This document shows positions 12,626 to 23,836 of a DNA stretch of 31,357 nucleotides, piece by piece (position 1 is the first letter of the stretch; each line of letters begins with the position of its first letter). The notes beneath the pieces are model-generated. The model was not told where the DNA came from. It made no database searches and saw only the letters and a program-made list of their open reading frames with translations. A program made the translations under genes and the position numbers. Origin of the DNA: Apophysomyces variabilis (Eukaryota; Mucoromycota; Mucoromycetes; Mucorales; Mucoraceae); assembly GCA_002749535.1 (NCBI GenBank), contig MZZL01000387.1, forward strand, positions 105,621 to 136,977. The letters run 5' to 3'.

Positions 12626-13851
12626 ATGATTGACTCCCTACGTAATGACACCAGCTCTCTCCAAGGCTGGCTCATGGTCTTGCTCTCATCCATAGCATGC
12701 ATCGCAGGAGGTACTTGTTTTGCTTTCATGCCACATCGGCATCGCTGTTGCTGACTCATGCTTATCGTTTTACTTTGCAGCATCGGTTGTCTTCATAGAC
12801 ACTATCTGGCCTCATTCCAACCGTGCCTCTGTCTTAGAGAATTACTCCTTTCAAGCAGCTTCGATGTCGCTTGGGTCCGGTGTATTGATCTTTTCATCCT
12901 TATTTTCTTTACTACCTGCGTCGCAAAAACATCTGAATTCCGATGCTTGGATGTACGGCTGTTTCTTCCTGGGAGTCGGCCTGACCTTCGTTCTCACTTA
13001 TATTATTCGCTGGTGCACGCCCAATGCAATTCATACATGTGGCGATTCAAAACATCACAAGAGTCTCGAACAAGACCAACTGATTAAAGCCGATTCATCC
13101 GATAGGGAGGAGCATAATCAACTGCTAGCGAGGCAGGATCACTCGCATTCGGACATAGAGTATGGCTCCGTTCACTGTCATGATCATTCAGAGGAAAATG
13201 AAGAATTGACTCCAGAAGAACACAACCAGTATTTTAGCATTGGTGTACAAACTGCTATTGCCATTTGTATTCACAAATTTCCAGGTAAGATCTAGTCTTT
13301 ATTTTTCCTTATCATCCTTCGTACGGCCTTTGTGGCAATTCTCTCTAATTTCTTTCAATTTTTACCAACTTAATATTTATGACAGAGGGCTTGATTATGT
13401 TCGTATCCAGTCAAGATTCTGCGCAACTTGGTCTCACAGTCTGTGCAGCGATGTCAATCCACAATTTTATTGAGGGATTTATGATTGCTTTACCTTTGTA
13501 TCTTGCTATAAGCTCAAGATTTGCGGCTTTCTTGTACGCAGCCATCTTAGGAGGATTAACACAACCTTTGGGCGCTCTCCTCGGTTTATTGGCTATTAAC
13601 AACGTGGATCAAGAAAGGGAAAACGTAGTATTTGGTATCATTTTCGGCGTCGTAAGTGGCATGATGTCCCTGATCGCTGTGCAGGTAAACAAGCAATACA
13701 TGGTGTTACTACAGGAAAATCTCACTCTTATTTTTCTGGATAACAGAGCATGCTTCCCCAGGCAATCAAGGCAGATTCGCGTTATGTACCGCCCTTTTTC
13801 TTTATTGGTATCTTTACAGTCGGACTGGCGTCGCTGCTGAAATCTGTTTAA
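12626..13851 (+). CDS. ZIP-family zinc transporter
   Basis: Membrane carrier moving Zn2+ (possibly Fe2+) into the cytosol. The HKFPEGL and HNFIEG signatures suggest the Zrt3/ZIP11-like group, whose yeast member Zrt3 exports zinc from the vacuole. Exons: 12626-12710, 12781-13284, 13386-13684 and 13747-13851, giving 330 aa with every junction in phase. The first helix is split by intron 1 (...CIAG|ASVVFIDTIWP). Helix 4 carries HKFPEGLIMF across intron 2, and helix 5 carries MSIHNFIEGFMIALP. These hold the metal-binding His and Glu. A cytosolic loop between about residues 120 and 180 is rich in His and acidic residues (for example HCHDHSEENEE), as expected for a zinc sensor loop. An AATAAA lies at 14074-14079, about 220 bp after the stop. 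The exact subfamily is an inference. Confidence 0.93.
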
Positions 13852-14560
13852 CCATACTTGTTGTGCATTTATCGTACATGAGCCTGCATTCACTCCCTTT
13901 TGGCTCGAGTCCTGTTCCCCCAATAACTTTGTCCTTGTCTTTCACAAAAACCATGGCAAACAACAACGTGGTTCTCCAAACAACAACAAGAACAAAAAGA
14001 TGCTCCCTTCCCATTTGCCCTGAGCAATTTCCTTTTATACCAGACTGTTTTCTGAGTAACGTTTTGATTTGTAAATAAATTTTTGTTTAATTGACGATAT
14101 CCGAGAAAGAAGAAAGAAATCTTTTGTGTTGGGTGGGAATAACAGAGCAAGTCAAGTTTACAATAGCCAAACATGGACCGCATGTGATAATAGTACTAGA
14201 ATTTCAAATGACTGCAGCAAAATGATACAGCTATTGACATTACAAAAACGTACTATTGATACAAGGTCATCTGCTCACGGTTTATTTATCGATATTCAAA
14301 AAAGAAACATTTATTCGTCAAGAGGTCCTTTCCCTTGATACCGTCTTTCTCCCCCTCCCCCCAAAAAAAGGATTGTCCCCCATTATCCTTACCTGAATTA
14401 ATATTTAAAATCGACCTCTCCACCTTTAGATGTTCTTTTCCCCTTCTTTTTATTTCCCTTTCTCTTTATCATATATCTTTGTGCAGGCACAACCAAACTT
14501 AACAATATATTATACGAAGCAACGTCATTATTTCATTGACGAGTCTAATTTACGGAAAAC
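13852..14560. promoter_or_regulatory. ZIP 3' flank and kinase upstream region
   Basis: 709 bp without a supported gene. It holds an AATAAA at 14074-14079, suitable for ZIP polyadenylation. Pyrimidine-rich tracts at about 14343-14362 and 14410-14470 are typical of fungal promoters, and a TATA-like TTATCATATATC lies near 14466, about 95 bp before the kinase ATG. Confidence 0.45.
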
Positions 14561-17497
14561 ATGCCATTCATGAACTATCTCACACGCCATACTGTACGCG
14601 TTCAGCCGATCGCACAGAAAAGAAAGGAAATAGGCGACTACTGGCTGGGGAAGACTGTGGGTCGTGGAGTTTCGGGTATTTTATCAATAAGAAAGAGAAC
14701 CTCCTTTTCCTCGATCTTTATTTGTCTTTTTGCTTGCATTTCCCAATATCAATTCCCCTTTAGTCTGACATATATACCGTCCTTTTGTCCTTGTAGGTCG
14801 CGTAAAGCTCGGGATACACAAATACACAGGCGAACGTGTTGCTATTAAAATTATAGCACGAAGCAAATTGGCTTCTTCTAGCGCCACCATCAGATCAGTC
14901 CAGCGCGAGCTTGCCATTTTACAGCTGCTGCACCATCCTCATCTCGTTGAACTCCGACACGTTCTTCAAGATTCAACCAATGTCTATTTTGTCACGGAAT
15001 ACATGGCTGGTGGTGAACTTTTTCATTTGCTGACCGAGCGTGGTAGATTTCCCGAAGCAGAAGCTAGAACTCTATTTCGACAGATCATCGATGCTTTAGC
15101 GTGGTGCCATGCCCATCATATATGGTAAAAAAAAAAGAAGCTAAAAAAAAAAGAGATGCTCTGCTTGTTTTTGTTGCTTTTTCTTTCTCCAAGTTTGAGA
15201 CTGACCTTTTCTTCTTTTCTTTCTTTAGTCACAGGGATCTAAAACCAGAAAACATTTTGTTGGATAAAGAAAAGAAAAATGTCAAGCTTGCCGACTTTGG
15301 AATGGCTGCTATCCAAACCCCTCATTCATTGCTGACGACTAGCTGTGGGTAAATATAAAAGTTATATATTGGATAGAGATATATGGTGGACAGGTAGTTT
15401 TTGTTCTCTAGGCTCAATGTTTGATGTAGATCCCCTCATTATGCAAGTCCAGAAGTTGTTAGAGTACGTATAACCATATAACAATAATCTGTAAACGCGC
15501 CTTATTAATCCTCCTGATATCCGTGTTTCCTTTCTTTGGACCTCCTTAAAACCCCTTTTCTTGTCTTTTTAGGGAAAATCTTATGATGGTCTAGCAACAG
15601 ATGTGTGGTCGTGTGGTGCCATTTTGTATGCATTGCTGACCGGTTACCTTCCATTCGATGACGATAACATGAGTCGCTTGCTGCAAAAGATCAAATCAGG
15701 GAAATTTCGTCCGCTCCCAAATTGGCTATCGAGTGAAGCCAAAGACCTAATACAACGGATGCTTTCCGTTGATCCAACAAAACGAATTACGGTAAGTGAC
15801 CCTGCTCCACTTCTCCTTTTGATCCTTTTTAATTTTTATTTTTTATTTTCTTCATTTTAATGATTTTGTCTATCAGGTGGATGCTATTCTTGTTCATCCG
15901 TGGTTGACCGACAAATCATTTCTGGGCACCGATGTGCGTTTCCCTTCTCTTCAATTATTCCCATCTTATAACCCTTTGGATGATCAAGGGTTAGATCTTC
16001 CATTAATCTCGAATCAATTCGACCTAGATGGCCGCATTTGGGAAACGCTCAAAGTCCTTTGGTTAAATCTTCGCCAGGAAGAAGTCCTGGCAGCATTAAC
16101 TTCCAGAGGGTAAATACCACAAGACTTGCTGTGTGCAAATGCACGATTTATATATTGCTACGAAATTTTAACTTTCCCAATCTTAAAAGTTCCAACATTC
16201 AAAAATTAACCTGTCGCCTTTTGCAGAGAAGAATTGATCAGTTAGATGGTACGTCTTCTCTATGCCACCTTTCAGGAAGAGAACGAAAGAATCATAATAA
16301 CCAAGTCTAACCTTCTCTTGTCTTTCTTTCTTTATTTTTGATTCACAATGCGCAGACACAGAGACAAAACCCGTTCGAAAACCAGCTGGTGTTGCCGCCG
16401 ACGACATGCCGCCTCCGTATATTCAGCATAGTGGGAGTGATCTCGAGTCAAAGTGCAGTCTACGAACGCCTTATGGTTCCTCTATCGACACAGTTTCCTG
16501 CTGTTGCCGTACAATCGATTTTCCTCCAACACCCAGCAGCACTACCTTTGACATAGATCTCTGCGATCAGGAATGTCCATCGGAAACTTTCAAGATACGA
16601 TCATGGAATAAGTGGTAAATAAGCGAACAGATAAATGCACTAAAAGATGAATAACATTGGCCTCTTTTTTTGGGGGGAGGAAACAAAAGTGATCATTTGC
16701 CAGATTCTTCTGCCAACCAAAAACATACAACTGGCTATTGGCTTCCAAAACCACGCCTTGCTTGGGTGCCATCCAACAACGCACAAACACAAAAGTGCAA
16801 TGCGATTCTTTCTGTAGCCCCTGCTTATGTTCAAGCCCAGTTCACAACATCAAATCCAATCCGTCGACTACGGCAACAACAGAAATCGAGCAGAAAACAC
16901 CTATCCATTTGGCAGAAAATGATATCCAACTTTTTTAAAGCATCCAACCCTACATTTTCTCTAATATGTGTGGCAAAGCACGAATGCGAAGCCGCTGGAA
17001 AAATTCATCAGATACTCGAAGAGGTTAGATATAAACAAAACAAAACAAAACAAAACAAAACAAAAAGAAAAGAAGGCCAGCTTTCTAATGACGTGCTTAT
17101 TTGTTTATTCCTCTCTTTTTCAGCGCTTCAGTGGCAGATTGTGTGGTCGTATCTATCCAGACGGCCAGATTGTGTGGAAAGGCATTATGCTCACGACACA
17201 AGAACTCCGATTCTTATGTCATGTAGACCCTTTCCAGTCATGCGCCTATCAGAGAAAAATACAAGTGATATTAACAGAGGGTAAGCGTGCCATTCTTTGA
17301 ACAACAAGACAGAAACAAATATTGTGGTGAGCACTGTTTTTCTTATTTTTTGCTCCTCTTTCTTTTCTATAGGTGATCCACGTTTATTTACTTCCGCTAT
17401 GACTCAACTCCTGGAAGTTGTCAATGCGTATGAGTACGATGCAAACGAAGTTGCAGCCGCCAACGGCTGGAAAAACATCAATAAAAGGAAAAAATAA
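14561..17497 (+). CDS. Ser/Thr kinase of the Gin4/Hsl1/BRSK (Nim1-related) group
   Basis: Eleven exons: 14561-14675, 14797-15124, 15229-15348, 15430-15463, 15573-15791, 15877-16109, 16229-16248, 16356-16614, 16690-17023, 17124-17280 and 17373-17497, giving 647 aa. The kinase domain spans roughly residues 27-285: Gly loop GRGVSGRVKLG, VAIKII lysine, [14 protein letters not shown]-loop [17 protein letters not shown], and LPFDDDN, which is characteristic of BRSK/Gin4-type kinases. After a Ser/Pro-rich linker, the C-terminal ~120 residues ([20 protein letters not shown] onward) resemble the KA1-like membrane-binding end of this group. In yeasts these kinases link septin/cortical organisation to mitotic entry through Wee1 inhibition. 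The LTTSCG Thr is the usual site for an upstream LKB1-like kinase. Exon 7 is only 20 nt, and the acceptors of exons 7 and 9 were chosen because they alone keep the frame. Confidence is very high for the kinase, moderate for exons 6-9. Confidence 0.93.
17036..17065 (+). repeat. (CAAAA)6 microsatellite in a kinase intron
   Basis: Six perfect CAAAA units lie in intron 9 of the kinase gene, upstream of the CT-rich acceptor tract. It could be length-polymorphic, with no effect on coding sequence expected. Confidence 0.95.
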
Positions 17498-17860
17498 CAT
17501 TTCTTTTGGGGAGTCTGCAATGTACTGGTTTAAATTTCGACCATAGCTGATGAACCCCCCCTTTCCCCTCCCCCTCCCCCTTATCTGGCGCTTTCTCTTC
17601 AACAACAAAACGCTCCATACCCAAAAAGGAAACAAAAAGGGTCTTGGTTGATTTTGCATTTTGATTGCCATTTTTAAACTAATCCCTTCCCTACATATAC
17701 TAAAAAAATGTAATTTTTATGTCAGGGCTCCCATAAAAAGGCTTTTTATGAGTACAACAAAATTACGCACAAGGCATCTTTCAATACCGACGAAGTATTT
17801 ACAAAACAATATCAGTTACCGATATAGAGCAGTACTTGTACTTACTAGGTAATTACCACT
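17498..17860. other. 3' flank of kinase gene, tail-to-tail with F4
   Basis: 363 bp without a gene. A C/T-rich tract at about 17555-17581 follows the kinase stop. No canonical AATAAA was seen close to the stop codon. Confidence 0.4.
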
Positions 17861-19000
17861 TCACGGGTCATGAAGAAGTCGAACCGGGGTCAATGGATCA
17901 GCAAGCTTATAATTGCTTGAGTATTGAGAGCTGAACATCGGGATTGAACTTCCATCAGTTGAGACAATCATGGATACGCCTTTGAGTGCAATGTTCTTCA
18001 ATGTATTGCCATCCCGGTTCATCGTGCTACAGCCGTAGACAACACTAACACAGTTGGGGCTCACGCAGCAAAAAGCTCCATTACACTTCCTGACCTTTCT
18101 GTCCTTCCCTCGCTAGTTTTGTAAATGTAGAGGTTTGAGACATCAGTGGCAGGACTTGCTAGTGTTGTAATCGTTCATAATAACTACCAAGCCTCTTCGT
18201 CGTTATACTTCACATAACCGTTTGAATTCCCTGCAAGCATGTCCTCGAATGTGAGAATTGGTGGGCTGCCAATGGCTGTAAAAACGAACAGCTTTTTAAG
18301 AAATTATGTCAGAGGGGAAAGTGAATACGTTCGACATCACCATACTTGTGGTATGCTTTCTGAGTAAACACGTCTCTAGTATGCTTCATGCTTAATTCTC
18401 CTGTTCTCATCTTCGGCTCCCTCTTTCTCAGCATTATTGGCTCGTTCTCTGCGCAGACGATGTCTGTTCGAGCGCGAGTGACGGTTGACAGCTGATGCTC
18501 GGAGATTCCAGGTGTAGTAAATATCGTGCTGTATCTCTGTCGTTGTGTTGCTGGTAAAGTCGCGTATCCGCTGTATCATCCATGTAGATGTCGTAGTTGT
18601 TGATAAACCAGTAATCGTGATACCGAGATTAACGCCACAAGCAGGGATCAAATTCTTCTCAAAAAGTGACTTCACGATAGACAGCATCTCAAGTATTTAT
18701 CAGTCTTTTATAATATCTTCGGATTAAAATGTACTTACCTGTTGCATATACCCTTCGGTGATCTTTACTTTGGCGGATAATGTTGCTTGACTACTACTTT
18801 GTTGCATTTGTGCTTTCATTTACGGGTGCGACTTGTCGAAGCGCTGCTTTTCTCTTTGCCTTTACCTTTTTTGCTTGCGTCTCTCATTGTTTTGTTGAGC
18901 ACGTAATGATCCCGTCGAACTTGTTTAAGATTTTCTTGTAGGACAATGGCAGTGTTTTTTCAGTTTTTGGTACGCCGTGCTATATTTGGCTGCGGCGTGC
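17861..19000 (-). pseudogene. Decayed Fanzor-like (TnpB-related) gene F4
   Basis: Minus-strand fragments resemble the same subtype as F3. In order: a basic helix NLKQVRRDHYVLNKTMRDAS with a KKGKGKEKS linker (~18950-18850); ACGVNLGITITGL (~18640-18605), the RuvC-I region; RASAVNRHSRSNRHRLRRER (~18510-18440); NDYNTSKSCH-stop-CLKP (~18175-18130); then CVSPNC and MNRDGNTLKNIALKG (18080-17970). Against the family pattern, RuvC-I Asp is Asn (18630-18628) and the motif Glu is Asp (18172-18170). The last Asp (18013-18011) is kept, and a stop falls between the two cysteines of the first CxxC (18145-18143). A frameshift separates that block from the last one. The N-terminal boundary is uncertain. Confidence 0.72.
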
Positions 19001-19700
19001 AGCGAAAAACATAATGTTCAAAGTAAGAGATTTACAGACATGCATAACAAACTAGTATTATCTTTGTTTCTATGTTGAATTCTTATGCCTAAAGTACAAT
19101 ATAGCTTTGCCGTAAAAAACTGAGATTAGTTTCTTCCCGCTTTGTCCTTTGCCAATTAAACAACGCCAAGTATATTCCGCATGTATGTTTCCAACATGAA
19201 ATTCTTATGCTTGCGAACAACTGGTTCTGAAAAGAAATATTCATCTCAAAGCAAATATTACAGCAACCGGAATTTCTTACAGACTTGCACACAGTTTACA
19301 AAGAATATGACAAGTTAATGACAGGTCAAGATGCTAAACCTTAGTCGACATATCTGGCAATATAATGCACTGTCTCGCGTCTATATGTGTGGGAACGGTA
19401 GTCGCGGCTTCCAATCATGTAGTCGAAAATTGTGGTCAACGTACGGATGTTATATCCGACATGATTACATCACTATATTCATTGGATAGATATCACGTTT
19501 TGATTCTAAGTAAATGTATTAACTGTAATGTCTGTCCGAATCAGGCTACACTAACAACTTCATATTCATCTGTTGCTGAGACGTCAGCGGACACAGAATA
19601 GCAAAAGACAGAAGATTAACGTGTTATAGCTGATACTACAGATCTGGCAAAAGATATCAGCAACTACCCCAAACCGCTTTTACCCGCACACGCTTGCAAA
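19001..19700. other. Region between head-to-head relics F4 and F2
   Basis: A 78-codon ATG frame at about 19365-19601 (plus strand) contains CINCNVCPNQ but no domain I recognise. A minus frame at 19089-19292 is also unremarkable. N-terminal parts of F4 or F2 may extend into this stretch, but I cannot anchor them. Confidence 0.35.
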
Positions 19701-22173
19701 GACATTTAAAGAGAGCAATTGTTCATGAAACGAAAACTGTCTTTCTTTGTCTCACTGACTCTAGTATCCCTTTATTGTTTTCTATACGTCCATGGAGAAG
19801 TATATCATACACTGTCTTCAAGTGGAGCTGGTAAGGAAGACTGCTTTCGATGTGTTTGGCTAACGCATCCACTGCAAATGCCCAAACGCTCAAGGTAGAT
19901 ATTATAAAGGAAGATGTAAAGAAACTGGCCAAGTTTACCTACGGCTGCGGCAAAAGAACAGCCGCATTATCTGTACTCAGTTGTGCTGAATGGGGGAAAT
20001 AAGACAGCAATCAGTACAAGTCTTGCAGAATGTCAATATCCTTCCAGAAAAGGTTCCTATCGCATCAACTGAGCTGACAGCCAAACCTGATGTCTGCATA
20101 CGGCCTCTTTACGATATCCTCAAGGACTTTAAACCTTTAGATGATACACCAGTCCGCAAATGTATGCCGGCCTCTTCCCGAGGATGGTTATTTCGCAAAT
20201 TTTCAGAAAAACTAATGAGTTTTAGAAATCTGCCAAAGCGCAAAATAATTTTTGCTGGTAAGGAAAACCCAAAAAGCTAGTTGTAGTCTAGCTAAAGATC
20301 TGCCTTAGCTAAGGAAAAAAAAGTAGAAAATCATTAGATTAAAAATAGTATATAGCTCTAAAAAGCAAAGGACAATGATTGACATGTATCATTCTCTGCG
20401 CTAAGCAAACATCGCTGAATAAGCCAAAGTTACTCGAAAAAGAAATACGATCAGTGTTCAAGCACAATATTTCTTCCAGTGGACTATGTTTACATACAGA
20501 ACCCTTTGCAATGGCCGCTTGAAAATTGTTTAGATGCGTGTTTATGCCAAAAGTCGAAGACTCCAGTGAATATCTCTCCACGGTCATGCCACGAACGGCA
20601 ACTACTTGGTGATATTCAAATAGATCACCTAACACTAGCATTATTCACTGCTAGTCAAAACACAACCAAAGACCAAATTTTCGGAACTGTTTGATTTCAT
20701 AAAGACGAAAGAAATATGATCATTGACTGAGATGAAACACTCAAAGCAAAAAACGTTTCGATCATTTGTAATAAACGGTTATACAGCAACATTTATGTTC
20801 TGCATGAGAAAGCAAGACTTTGTCAAAGCAAAAAAACTGCTACAGTGCCTCCCCGCTAATGTCAATCTTCGTTAATGTCAATCCTCGCCTATTTTCAATC
20901 ATTTTGAGATTCCCGAAAAAGAGGTTTCTATGCTAATTTCAAGCCATTGCATCTCCCCGTTATTGTGACTCCCCGCCTATTTTCAATCGATAGGCTCTAA
21001 GCAAGTCATTGACATTAGCGGGGAAGCACTGTAATAACTGCAAATAACTTTCAGGGACAGCTGTATTGCTTTGACTTGGTAGTCGTAGATCCTGGGATAA
21101 CGGATGCATATATTCCAGCAACGGTCATGAAAATACGGTCATGAGACCATATCGTTGTCCACAAAGCACTTTACCACATTTTTCATTAGAATGCAACCAA
21201 AGCAATCATGGACACGCATGGAAAAGGAACAGACCCAAGATCCTGCAAAAGGAAAAAGATACGCCTACCGCAAAGACAGCCAGCATATTCAACTTCGATC
21301 GTTATGCTTGTGTTTTATTATTGCACATATTGACATTGCACCACCACTACGATAGGAGGTACGCAAGCCTCCGTTTCCGCAAGCAAGCTTAAAATTGTCA
21401 TTTAATCTGCATCATTAACTTTATGTACCGCTCATTGAAGAAATATTGGCTGCCAACAGGCCAGCGGTGAGTTTGCTGAACGTTTAATATCCAGTGGCAC
21501 CAAATATCTTACAAAAAATGCCAGAATTCAGCGAAGACATCGTAAGCTAAAGGAAAGACGCCGGAAAATAGAAAGGAGATCAAGACAAGAATTGCTAAGC
21601 GGACGGGCCATTTGAATACTGACTCAAGGTAAGAGTCAAAATGGGAAAATAGATGCTTTATCCCCGACGTGGCCAAGTCGTCATCGTCTGGACTCTTCCC
21701 CCGAAACCAAGATTACAGCCAGCGGACGAAAGCTACCGAGTATGTCTGCAAGGTGAAGGTCAGCAGATAATTTAAGATATTCACTATTTAAAGTAGGAAA
21801 AAAAGTCAAAAACTATGCCGCAGCCGACAAAATAAAGCCACCGTTTGCTTCTAAAAGTGCAACGTTCAATAGCACTTTGAAAGGCACACGAACAGGAATT
21901 TTCAATACCGTTAGACGAAAGTTTAAATGGAATAAAGCCAGAGGATGATGCAAGGTCGTGGATACTGACAAGTTTAAAACGTCCAAAACTTCTGGCCATG
22001 GAGCGGAGACACAGCGTAACTTAAAAGGATCGTTGGATCAAGTCGTTGCATACCCTCGTGCTGTGCAAACAATGCAAAACACTTTGGATCGTTACTGTCA
22101 TGCAGCAAGAATATTAGGCGCGTTGCAGAACATGCTGCTTTCAACAACAATAACCGACTGTTACCTTTTTTAA
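19700..22173 (+). pseudogene. Decayed Fanzor-like (TnpB-related) gene F2, split by a MITE
   Basis: Plus-strand blocks of the same subtype as F1: VINGYTATFMFCMRKQ (~20767-20815), then the MITE, then FDLVVVDPGITDAY (~21070-21110) with the RuvC-I Asp at 21088-21090 kept. Next come DTPTAKTASI and HHYDRRYASLRFRKQA (21260-21390), the basic helix GTKYLTKNARIQRRHRKLKE (~21495-21555), TLKGTRTGIF, and VDTDKFKTSKTS followed by AETQRNLKGS and DRYCHAARILGALQ (21958-22130). The motif Glu is Lys (21970-21972), the last RuvC Asp is Tyr (22093-22095), and the zinc-ribbon cysteines are missing. Several frameshifts and stops separate the blocks. Frames before 20700 fit an N-terminal region only loosely, so the left boundary is approximate. 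The 3' end lies ~110 bp from the convergent alginate-lyase-like gene. Confidence 0.78.
20843..21031. mobile_element. 189-bp Tc1/mariner-type MITE with TA target duplication
   Basis: Terminal inverted repeats start CAGTGCCTCCCCGCTAATGT at the left and match the right end (to 21031) over about 24 bp with one mismatch. TA dinucleotides flank both sides (20841-20842 and 21032-21033), as expected for Tc1/mariner/pogo superfamily insertions. There is no coding capacity. Internally, CGCCTATTTTCAATC occurs twice, and related TAATGTCAATC units repeat near the left end. A TA insertion with TCCCC-type CAGT ends suggests mobilisation by a pogo/Tigger-like transposase elsewhere in the genome (inference). 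Confidence 0.87.
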
Positions 22174-22284
22174 AAGAAAAACGCCATTGCCGGGACAAAC
22201 CCCAGCCAATAAATGCAAGTGACTCAGGTTCCATAGGTGATTGGAATCCACATGGCTTTGACAGTGTTACCAAACCGTTATGAT

Positions 22285-23836
22285 TTATTCGAGGAAATGG
22301 AACGATTCGAAGAAATTCGTTGGCCAAAATAAAACCATTGCTAAGCTGACAATGAAAGTTTTACATGAAAATGACCATGACACTGCCGTGCAAGCGCTAC
22401 TCTGAGTCGCCTCTCCGTGGCTCTCTCCAAACGCAGACCAAGGAAGCATCAGGCGTGTGATATTGTAAGGTCGTCCATATACATCAGCTAAACGATCACG
22501 GACCATGCTATAATAGGAGTTATCATAGATAACGCAAGCCAATTCTGTCAGCTCGACCAAGTTGGCAAAGGCACTGGATTGGTCTGTTGCTGCTATGGTG
22601 CTATTGAATGGCCATTGTGTTTCATTCATAGCAAATGTCACCAAGTAATCCAAGCCTTTTCGAAGACTCTTGCCATCCTGTGATTGATAACCATACATAT
22701 CAACCCCTACTAAGCGAGCCATGTTCGCAAGTCGAAAGAAACTGTAAAGATTGTCCACTGAAGAAGACCAGGGATCAGCAAGCCCTGTTTCGTGGAACTG
22801 TTGGCCAGAAGGTAGGAACTGCTGGTCAATCAGACGAGTCATGTTGTTCGCTAGCTGAAACGCCTTATCAGTCCTGTTTAAGAATCTATAAAGCGCCAGT
22901 TGCTGTACATAATAGCGCGTGCCTAAAAGATAGATGTATAGTATACGATATCATTAACAAGAAAAAAACAAGTTAGCACGCGGACCGTCATAGAAATAAA
23001 AGGAGACATGCATCCTTCTTTCCTTTTAATCTTTATTTAAGGAAGCCCTTACCATGATCCTCTTGTTCTTGCGCCAGGTACTGTCCGTTTGGACTATTTG
23101 TCAGCCAATCCAGATAAAGTGAAAACCAGGACCGCAATCGAGCATTCATGTCTTCTGGCCAGGAGGCACTGTTTTGTAGAATGGCGATGAAGTCCAGGAG
23201 ATGGGGCATGCTATCAAACTGCACAATGCCTCGCGCAAGACCGGTATTATAACCGTATACTAATGCTGCATATTGCATATTCGGGTTCATGCGTGTTTCC
23301 GGATTCACAAACCAATCTTGAAGTCGTTCAACAGCCTTAGTGGCAAATGTTTCGTTGCCAAAGTAATAGTAAGCCAGGGACAAAAACTGTATATGCTTTA
23401 CGAGATCCTTCAACATCACAAAGTTGGAGATTGTGCTATTATCTGAACAATCATTGTTTTTGTCCACATAACCATTGTTATTTGCAGAAGGTTGCGTGGC
23501 AAGCGTCAGATAGTCATGGCTATCATTGCTCGGAGGTGTAATAGACTTGTTCATTACCGTCAGCAGCGTATCATTCGAGACGAATCGACTGGCCATCTTT
23601 TGCAGATACCACAAAGCATGCTGCATGCTACGGTCGTAATCATACATGTGTCGACGGTTTTCCTCGAGGATACTTGGATCGATCTCCACCGTCTGGAACG
23701 TGCTGTTGGTGACATCTGTAGGATTGTCTACTGCTTTTGGGCCGGGGTAACTCCAGCCGTCAATGCTGTTTGCTAGTGGTATATCAGCATTGACCACCGC
23801 AAATGCACAATAAACAAATAATAATAAATAGAACAT
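22285..23836 (-). CDS. Secreted alginate-lyase-family protein
   Basis: Two exons (minus): 23836-23053 and 22922-22285, giving 473 aa; the junction (DHG|TRYYVQQ) is in phase. The N-terminus MFYLLLFVYCAFAVVNA is a clear signal peptide. The mature part carries landmarks of the alginate-lyase superfamily (alpha/alpha-barrel polysaccharide lyases): MNPNMQYAALVYGYNTG, GIVQFDSMPHLLD, WFSLYLDWLTNSPNG, EQEDHGTRYYVQQLALYRF and FHETGLADPWSSSVDNLYSF. In the families I recall, the catalytic region reads NNHGT-x-Y; here the Asn is replaced by acidic EDHGT. Many N-x-S/T sites suggest glycosylation. The C-terminal stretch after SSACTAVSWS is hydrophobic (TFIVSLAMVLFW), so GPI attachment or a membrane anchor is possible. 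Substrate cannot be told from sequence. The gene converges on the F2 relic. Confidence 0.85.

Noticed and set aside
12349..12633. 89-codon frames on both strands upstream of ZIP
   Set aside because: No domain features, both fall in the promoter interval, and the ZIP start at 12626 has full family support from its first helix.
17876..17900. GGTTCGA-like sequence on the minus strand as a possible tRNA T-arm
   Set aside because: No matching acceptor, D or anticodon arms were found, and the bases belong to the F4 C-terminal frame.
19725..19900. Short ATG frame starting MKRKLSFFVSLTLVSLYC, resembling a small secreted protein
   Set aside because: It lies in the presumed N-terminal part of relic F2, has no splice or promoter support, and other frames are equally open. 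Probably chance.
20935..21031. CRISPR-like short repeats near 20.85-21.03 kb
   Set aside because: The repeats lie within a TIR-bounded, TA-flanked element and lack regular spacers, so MITE is the better explanation.
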